This document shows, piece after piece, positions 63,593 through 64,000 of a stretch of 64,000 bases of DNA (its first letter is position 1; the number at the start of each line of letters is the position of its first letter). Below the pieces are notes generated by a model, which was not told the origin of the DNA, did not search any database, and worked only from the letters and a program-made list of their open reading frames with translations. The translations under genes and the position numbers were made by a program. The stretch lies in assembly GCF_019656055.1 (NCBI RefSeq), contig NZ_BPKY01000003.1, positions 62,001-126,000 of the forward strand, written 5' to 3'. The stretch comes from Leuconostoc miyukkimchii (lineage in GTDB: Bacteria > Bacillota > Bacilli > Lactobacillales > Lactobacillaceae).

Positions 63593-64000
63593 TCAACGTC
63601 GAATAATATTTACAATTGACTTGATTTTATCTTTTTTACTCAAACCATCGAATAGTTTAAGTTGCATACGACCATAATTACGAACAGATACAACATCGCC
63701 AATCGCAACCACACGGTCAGGTTTAACAAACGTTGTCCAGTTCACTCGAACTTGCTGTTGTTCAATAAGCGACTTAGCTATACTTCGTGGTATATCAAAC
63801 GCTGTTGAGATAACAGTATCAATTCGCAATGACGAAAGCAATAAGAATACTTCTTCCCAATCATTATGGACAGCAATGACATCTGATATATCATGTTCAA
63901 CCAGTTGAATTTTAACATGCCCTATTTTTTGAACAGTTTGCTGGACATAAGTCATCATTTTTGCATCAACAACTATTTGCCATTGCTTTTCATGTGACAA
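63593..64000 (-). CDS. ylmH: YlmH, S4-domain RNA-binding protein, 5' end cut by window
   Basis: The C-terminal 135 residues of a YlmH-type protein of about 260. DVIAVHNDWEEVFLLLSSLR and the S4 fold (ISTAFDIPRSIAKSLIEQQQ, VRVNWTTFVKPD, DVVSVRNYGRMQL) are present. The frame is open at the window edge, so the apparent TTG at 64000 is probably an internal Leu codon. YlmH has been linked to cell division and to ribosome rescue. Confidence 0.9.
   Translation of the reverse strand: MSHEKQWQIVVDAKMMTYVQQTVQKIGHVKIQLVEHDISDVIAVHNDWEEVFLLLSSLRIDTVISTAFDIPRSIAKSLIEQQQVRVNWTTFVKPDRVVAIGDVVSVRNYGRMQLKLFDGLSKKDKIKSIVNIIRR

Overview
This 64 kb window is chromosomal DNA from a low-GC Gram-positive lactic acid bacterium, most likely Leuconostoc or a close relative. 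That placement rests on remembered family similarity (EF-Tu, GuaB, a LivJHMGF system, GlnPH fusion), on the type-B RNase P RNA and T-box leaders, and on gene order; no search was run. There is no rRNA, CRISPR array, transposase or prophage. Nearly all genes lie on the minus strand, so the window is read right to left.

Layout from left to right. 1-2.1 kb: start of a purine cluster, purE-purK-purC (purC cut by the window edge), with CGAAC-type PurBoxes. 2.3-8.3 kb: a GlnPH amino-acid transporter, then the conserved Firmicute neighbourhood rnpB, gpsB, ypsA, ponA (PBP1A), recU. 8.4-12.6 kb: a GMP-synthesis operon (CBS-less guaB, a degenerate guaB paralogue, guaA) behind a guanine riboswitch. 12.7-18 kb: lemA-htpX with two unknown genes, and a MurJ-type flippase. 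18-20.9 kb: leuS with a T-box. 20.9-22.9 kb, plus strand: PAP2 phosphatase, YtqB-like methyltransferase, cyclophilin. 22.9-30.4 kb: uspA, rpiA, glnQ, tuf, a TPR protein, RNase J (J2-like) and a Ser-rich membrane-anchored protein. 30.5-32 kb: infC-rpmI-rplT. 32-36.6 kb: DUF1361 protein, amino-acid permease, thrS with a T-box. 36.6-41.8 kb: aquaporin, flavodoxin, yebC, yutG, serA-serC. 42-45.4 kb: tRNA-Leu, small membrane proteins, a frameshifted remnant, an ABC exporter. 45.5-47.8 kb: pta, ung, a LURP-one protein. 47.9-53.9 kb: the branched-chain amino acid (BCAA) transport operon EIIC_2-livJHMGF. 54-58.2 kb: hydrolase, upp, a hydratase gene and brnQ. 58.2-59.7 kb: two paralogous ECF S components flanking tRNA-Arg. 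59.8-64 kb: ileS with a T-box, divIVA, ylmH (partial).

The most interesting material is regulatory. (1) Both BCAA transport operons are preceded by a previously unannotated short leader peptide and a terminator with competing stems: a Leu-rich peptide (20 aa, LLLNLLLI) before EIIC_2-livJHMGF, and an Ile-rich peptide (19 aa, IIISIII) before hydratase-brnQ. These look like ribosome-mediated attenuators, in the same window as T-boxes for Leu, Ile and Thr tRNA synthetases. (2) Several genes (serC, the TPR gene, the second ECF S gene, the Ser-rich protein, uspA, leuS, the first ECF S gene) have the Shine-Dalgarno separated from the start codon by an inverted repeat that, when folded, would restore near-normal spacing. 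This looks like a recurring split ribosome-binding-site design. (3) Non-standard starts: infC appears to start with ATA, tuf with TTG, and three genes have a -10 box just upstream of ATG with no Shine-Dalgarno.

The window also holds proteins with changed active sites: a GuaB paralogue with no cysteine, an RNase J with two metal ligands replaced, and a PBP1A whose third motif is KSG-LV.
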